This document shows positions 61,200-64,000 of a DNA stretch of 64,000 nucleotides, one piece after another. Under the pieces are notes generated by a model. It saw only the letters and a list, made by a program, of their open reading frames with translations, was not told where the DNA came from and ran no database searches. A program made the translations under genes and the position numbers. The DNA comes from Sulfotelmatobacter sp963788225 (GTDB taxonomy: Bacteria > Acidobacteriota > Terriglobia > Terriglobales > Acidobacteriaceae). How positions within the stretch are numbered: position 1 is the first letter of the stretch; every line of letters begins with the position of its first letter. The stretch spans positions 806,001-870,000 of the forward strand of contig CAWBGI010000002.1 of NCBI GenBank assembly GCA_963788225.1, in the 5' to 3' direction.

Positions 61200-62915
61200 A
61201 TGCTGATCTTCCGCAAACCCATCGAAGGCGTCGAACGCCCGCAAATGCCCGCCGACGTAGTCATCGTTGGCGGCGGCCCTGCTGGCATGGCATGCGCTCT
61301 GCGCTTGTCGCAGTTAGTCGACGCGCATAACGCGCAAAATCCTGATTCTCCCCTCAGCAAAGAAAACATCTACGTGCTCGAAAAAGCCCGCGAGATCGGC
61401 CAGCACTGCCTTTCCGGCGCGCTGCTTGACCCGCGGTCCATGCGCGAACTGTTTCCCGGATTCGAAAAGGAAGCCCCACTCGACGCCGAAGTCACGAAAG
61501 AAGCCGTCTACTTTCTCACCGAGAAGAGTAAGTTCAAGCTGCCCATCACGCCGCCCCCGCTGCGTGACCACGGCAACTACGTCATTTCGCTCAACCGTTT
61601 TGTGAAGTGGCTGGGTGGCAAGGTGGAGGAGACGGGCATCACCATCTTCACGGGATTTGCGGGGTCAGAGTTGCTATTCCACGGCGACCGCGTCACCGGC
61701 GTCCGCACCGACGACAAAGGCGTAGACAAAGAGGGCCACCAGAAATCCAACTTCGAGCCCGGCTACGACCTGAACGCAAAAGTAATCATCCTCGCCGAAG
61801 GCCCCCGCGGATCTTTGACTAAGCAACTTGTAAACAAATTCGATCTGGCCAAAAATGCCAACCCGCAAACCTACGGCGTCGGCGTGAAAGAACTCTGGGA
61901 AGTCCCTGCTGGCCGCATCGCTCCCGGCGAAGTCATCTACACCATGGGCTGGCCGCTCACCACAAAAGAATACGGCGGCGCGTGGATCTACGGCGGCAAA
62001 GACAAGGTGGTCTCGCTCGGCTTCGTCACCGGACTCGACTATCCCGACCCGCGCCTCGACCCGCAGCGCGTGCTTCAGGAATTCAAAAAGCATCCGCTCG
62101 TCGCGAAGCTGCTTGAGGGCGGCAAGATGATCCGCTACGGCGCTAAATCGATGCCTTACGGCGGCTGGTGGGCGATTCCGCCCGTGGCCGGCAACGGCTG
62201 GATGATTCTCGGCGACTCCGCCGGGTTCCTAAACTCCGCGCGCCTGAAGGGAATTCATCTCGCCATCAAGAGCGGCATGCTCGCCGCCGAGACCGCATTC
62301 GAAGCTCTGAAGAAAGATGATTCGTCCGCCGGCGCGCTCGCCGCTTACCAGAAAAACGTCGAATCCAGCTGGATCAAGGAAGAGCTCTGGAAAGTCCGCA
62401 ACATGCACCAGGGATTCGAAAACGGCTTCTACGCCGGCATGTTCCATACCGCCCTGCAGATGGTCACCGGCGGACGCGGCTTGCGCAACCGCTATCCCGC
62501 GCACGCCGGTCACGAACATATGCGCAAACTTGCGGAACTCCCCGCCAACGGAGGCGCTGAAGCTCATCTGCTCGGGCCCGCGAAGGGCGACGGCAAACTT
62601 ACCTTCGACAAGCTCACCGACCTCTACCACTCCGGCACGAAGCACGAAGAAGACCAGCCCGCGCACCTGGTCATCGATGACACCAAGATCTGCAACACCA
62701 GATGCGTGAAGGAATTCGGCAGCCCATGCCAGAATTTCTGCCCGGCAAACGTCTACGAAATGGTGGACGACTCCACTCAGCCCAACGGCAAACGCATTAG
62801 CCTGAACCCGTCGAACTGCGTCCACTGCAAAACCTGCGACGTCGCCGACCCCTACCAGATCATCACCTGGGTCCCGCCTGAAGGCGGCGGCGGCCCGAAT
62901 TACGACGGCATGTGA
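61200..62915 (+). CDS. ETF-ubiquinone/menaquinone oxidoreductase
   Basis: A 571-residue membrane-associated iron-sulfur flavoprotein that oxidises ETF and reduces the quinone pool. The FAD site is VIVGGGPAGMACALRLSQ; later GDSAGFLNSARLKGIHLAIK binds FAD and the protein continues with the membrane helix region. The [4Fe-4S] ligands are in CNTRCVKEFGSPCQNFCPAN and CVHCKTCDVADPYQI. The tail GGGGPNYDGM closes the gene. A second partial copy of this tail lies at 63552-63634. Confidence 0.95.
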   Translation: MLIFRKPIEGVERPQMPADVVIVGGGPAGMACALRLSQLVDAHNAQNPDSPLSKENIYVLEKAREIGQHCLSGALLDPRSMRELFPGFEKEAPLDAEVTKEAVYFLTEKSKFKLPITPPPLRDHGNYVISLNRFVKWLGGKVEETGITIFTGFAGSELLFHGDRVTGVRTDDKGVDKEGHQKSNFEPGYDLNAKVIILAEGPRGSLTKQLVNKFDLAKNANPQTYGVGVKELWEVPAGRIAPGEVIYTMGWPLTTKEYGGAWIYGGKDKVVSLGFVTGLDYPDPRLDPQRVLQEFKKHPLVAKLLEGGKMIRYGAKSMPYGGWWAIPPVAGNGWMILGDSAGFLNSARLKGIHLAIKSGMLAAETAFEALKKDDSSAGALAAYQKNVESSWIKEELWKVRNMHQGFENGFYAGMFHTALQMVTGGRGLRNRYPAHAGHEHMRKLAELPANGGAEAHLLGPAKGDGKLTFDKLTDLYHSGTKHEEDQPAHLVIDDTKICNTRCVKEFGSPCQNFCPANVYEMVDDSTQPNGKRISLNPSNCVHCKTCDVADPYQIITWVPPEGGGGPNYDGM

Positions 62916-62944
62916 GTGGCGTAGCGAGCTCGGTCGGAGGAAAC

Positions 62945-63265
62945 CTACTGCCGCTGTTTGAGGATGGTAGAAATCGCCTGCGGATTTCGCCGGCCATGCA
63001 AAACGGCAATCACGAGAAGAGGCCTTTCCTCGGGCGCGTAGGCGATCAGGTACTCCCGGACCGGTCGAAAGCGCAGCGGCCGCTTGGTAAGATCAGGCCG
63101 TTTATGGCCTTGGCGGGGAAAAGGCACGAGGCTGGTGATTGCGTCGAATATCTCCATGCGGAAGCGCCGGGCGGCCGGCACACTGTTGTCCGCAATGTAT
63201 TCCCATATTTCCGTTATGTCCTGGGCCGCGCCAGGATGAAGATCGAAGCCCGGCTCCGGATTCAT
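62945..63265 (-). CDS. ParE-family toxin
   Basis: A 106-residue RelE/ParE-superfamily toxin. Motif-like positions: AQDITEIWEYIADNSVPAAR, LVPFPRQGHKRPDL, FRPVREYLIAYAPEERPLLV and VLHGRRNP. The gene overlaps the antitoxin stop by 4 bases (ATGA). ParE toxins act on DNA gyrase; RelE relatives act on mRNA; this one cannot be told apart with certainty. The module sits between etfA/ETF-QO and a partial copy of the ETF-QO tail. Confidence 0.85.
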   Translation of the reverse strand: MNPEPGFDLHPGAAQDITEIWEYIADNSVPAARRFRMEIFDAITSLVPFPRQGHKRPDLTKRPLRFRPVREYLIAYAPEERPLLVIAVLHGRRNPQAISTILKQRQ

Positions 63266-63516
63266 TCCGAAGAACGGGGCTTAAGCAGTTCTTCCTCACG
63301 CTGCCGCAAGCTGTCGAAGAAAGCTTCGCCATCAATCGGCTTCACTCGGCCGCTCTTGATGTCATCATAACGGCCATCGAGCATTTGCCGCGTGTGCGCC
63401 AGTTCTTGCAGATAGCCCACCATCGCGTCCTCGACAAGTTCGTCAGGTGCGCGTCCGGTTTGCGCAGCAAGTTCCTGCAGGCGGGACTCGGTTTCCGGTT
63501 TGAGACGGACTTCCAT
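63262..63516 (-). CDS. ParD/RHH-type antitoxin
   Basis: An 84-residue antitoxin for the ParE-type toxin downstream. The N-terminal MEVRLKPETESRLQELAAQT resembles a ribbon-helix-helix (MetJ/Arc) DNA-binding motif; the C-terminal, DDIKSGRVKPIDGEAFFDSL, is the toxin-binding tail. The order antitoxin-toxin with ATGA overlap is typical. It would repress its own operon. Confidence 0.85.
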   Translation of the reverse strand: MEVRLKPETESRLQELAAQTGRAPDELVEDAMVGYLQELAHTRQMLDGRYDDIKSGRVKPIDGEAFFDSLRQREEELLKPRSSE

Positions 63517-63551
63517 AAACGTAGTTTATACCAGCGCAGTACCTCGTCCGC

Positions 63552-63634
63552 GAAACCTGCGACATCGCCGACCCTACCAGATTGTCATCTGGGTTCCGCC
63601 GGAAGGCGTGGGACCGAACTACGACGGCATGTGA
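63552..63634 (+). pseudogene. Fragment of an ETF-QO C-terminus
   Basis: An 83-bp stretch that matches the end of ETF-QO (62829-62915) with many silent-type changes: AAACCTGCGACATCGCC.. ACGACGGCATGTGA. One base is missing in GACC-CTACC, so the reading breaks. It encodes the same KTCD(I/V)ADPYQI..GPNYDGM tail. Divergence suggests it comes from another ETF-QO copy or strain, not from recent duplication. Confidence 0.8.
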
Positions 63635-63674
63635 GGCTCAAGTTGGCGCATCACAGGCTCGATTATCCGTATCT

Positions 63675-63960
63675 CTATTGCAACATGCGCTTGCCGTGGA
63701 TCACAGCTGCAATCACCACTTCCAGTTCTTCCAATCGATAGATGACCCGGTAGCTATACACCAGAAGCTCGCGGATATCCTCATTGTCGAATTCGGGAAC
63801 CTTGCGGCCAGAGCGAGGAAAGCGCGACAACGCCCTGGTTTGATGCACAACTTTCTTCACGACAATGCCTGCGTAGGTGGGAGAGTCGGCAGCAATATAA
63901 TCGGCGATGGCCGCCAAATCTTCCGAGGCGCGCCGCGACCAGAACTACTCGGTAAGCCAT
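63675..63960 (-). pseudogene. Second ParE-type toxin, frameshifted
   Basis: From the ATG at 63960 the expected start MAYRVVWSRRASEDLAAIAD is interrupted by one extra base (T on the minus strand, near 63943 in plus CCAGAACT). The remaining 80 residues run in the correct frame: YIAADSPTYAGIVVKKVVHQ, RFPRSGRKVPEF and YRVIYRLEELEVVIAAVIHG. It is a ParE/RelE toxin of a Phd-like or RHH module. The indel may be natural or from assembly. Confidence 0.75.
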
Positions 63961-64000
63961 TTGCCGAGGCGGGCTTCAACTTCTTCCTGAGACAATGTTC
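63945..64000 (-). CDS. Antitoxin, C-terminal fragment (continues beyond window)
   Basis: The last 17 codons of an antitoxin gene, reading TLSQEEVEARLGKWLTE and stopping at 63945. It overlaps the toxin start by 16 bases. The rest lies outside the window. The sequence is compatible with a prevent-host-death-type antitoxin tail but is too short to assign. Confidence 0.5.
   Translation of the reverse strand, partial: TLSQEEVEARLGKWLTE

Overview
The window looks like a chromosomal segment of an Acidobacteriota bacterium, most likely class Terriglobia. This is inferred from gene families common there: two GloVer tandem-repeat secreted proteins, a class II NrdJ next to small unnamed proteins, many short secreted phosphoesterases and lipoproteins, and a large load of GC-rich palindromic intergenic repeats. 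No rRNA operon and no CRISPR array were seen. Three tRNAs are present: Cys(GCA), Gly(GCC) and a clear selenocysteine tRNA(UCA).

Layout. 1-7427 (minus) is the pyruvate dehydrogenase operon aceE-aceF-lpdA, followed by an MscS-type channel that runs off the window. 7650-15660 holds a frameshifted Bcp-type peroxiredoxin, a serine beta-lactamase-like hydrolase, a hybrid PAS/GAF histidine kinase-receiver, and a coupled pair of a phospholipase C-like phosphoesterase and an outer-membrane barrel. 15870-18840 is a small accessory island between palindromic repeats: a PD-(D/E)XK nuclease, a nucleotidyltransferase and a DEDDh exonuclease. 18838-24334 is the nrdJ neighbourhood, rich in repeats, with a 39-residue basic ORF behind a hairpin that covers its ribosome-binding site. 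24800-31750 holds a hydrolase, a YHS protein, superoxide dismutase, zinc-ribbon membrane proteins and small proteins. 31880-39650 holds tRNAs and secreted proteins. 39790-43180 holds a LolD/MacB-type ATPase, a receiver protein, a PhzF protein and a hydrolase. 43397-44658 is a frameshifted IS256-family element. 44934-48276 holds a peroxiredoxin, selC, a STAS protein and a broken FHA-FHA-lipase gene. 52099-56561 encodes an RND efflux pump and its adaptor. 56846-62915 holds a threonine aldolase, small proteins and the complete ETF / ETF-quinone oxidoreductase set. The window ends in two ParE-type toxin-antitoxin modules.

The most interesting locus is 48503-51519. Five tightly packed plus-strand genes overlap end to start: a 56-residue peptide with a YxxP-type leader and two cysteines, an S26 signal-peptidase-like protein, an HPr-kinase-like protein, a PqqD-like recognition protein and a SPASM radical SAM enzyme. 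The set is best explained as a ribosomally made, post-translationally modified peptide (RiPP) pathway with possible peptide phosphorylation. A SET-domain methyltransferase follows about 100 bp downstream.

Two further themes recur. Mobile palindromic repeats have been absorbed into reading frames (nrdJ, the PD-(D/E)XK nuclease, a hydrolase and an unnamed protein). Several genes carry short indels (peroxiredoxin, transposase, FHA-lipase twice, parE), reflecting either real decay or residual assembly error.
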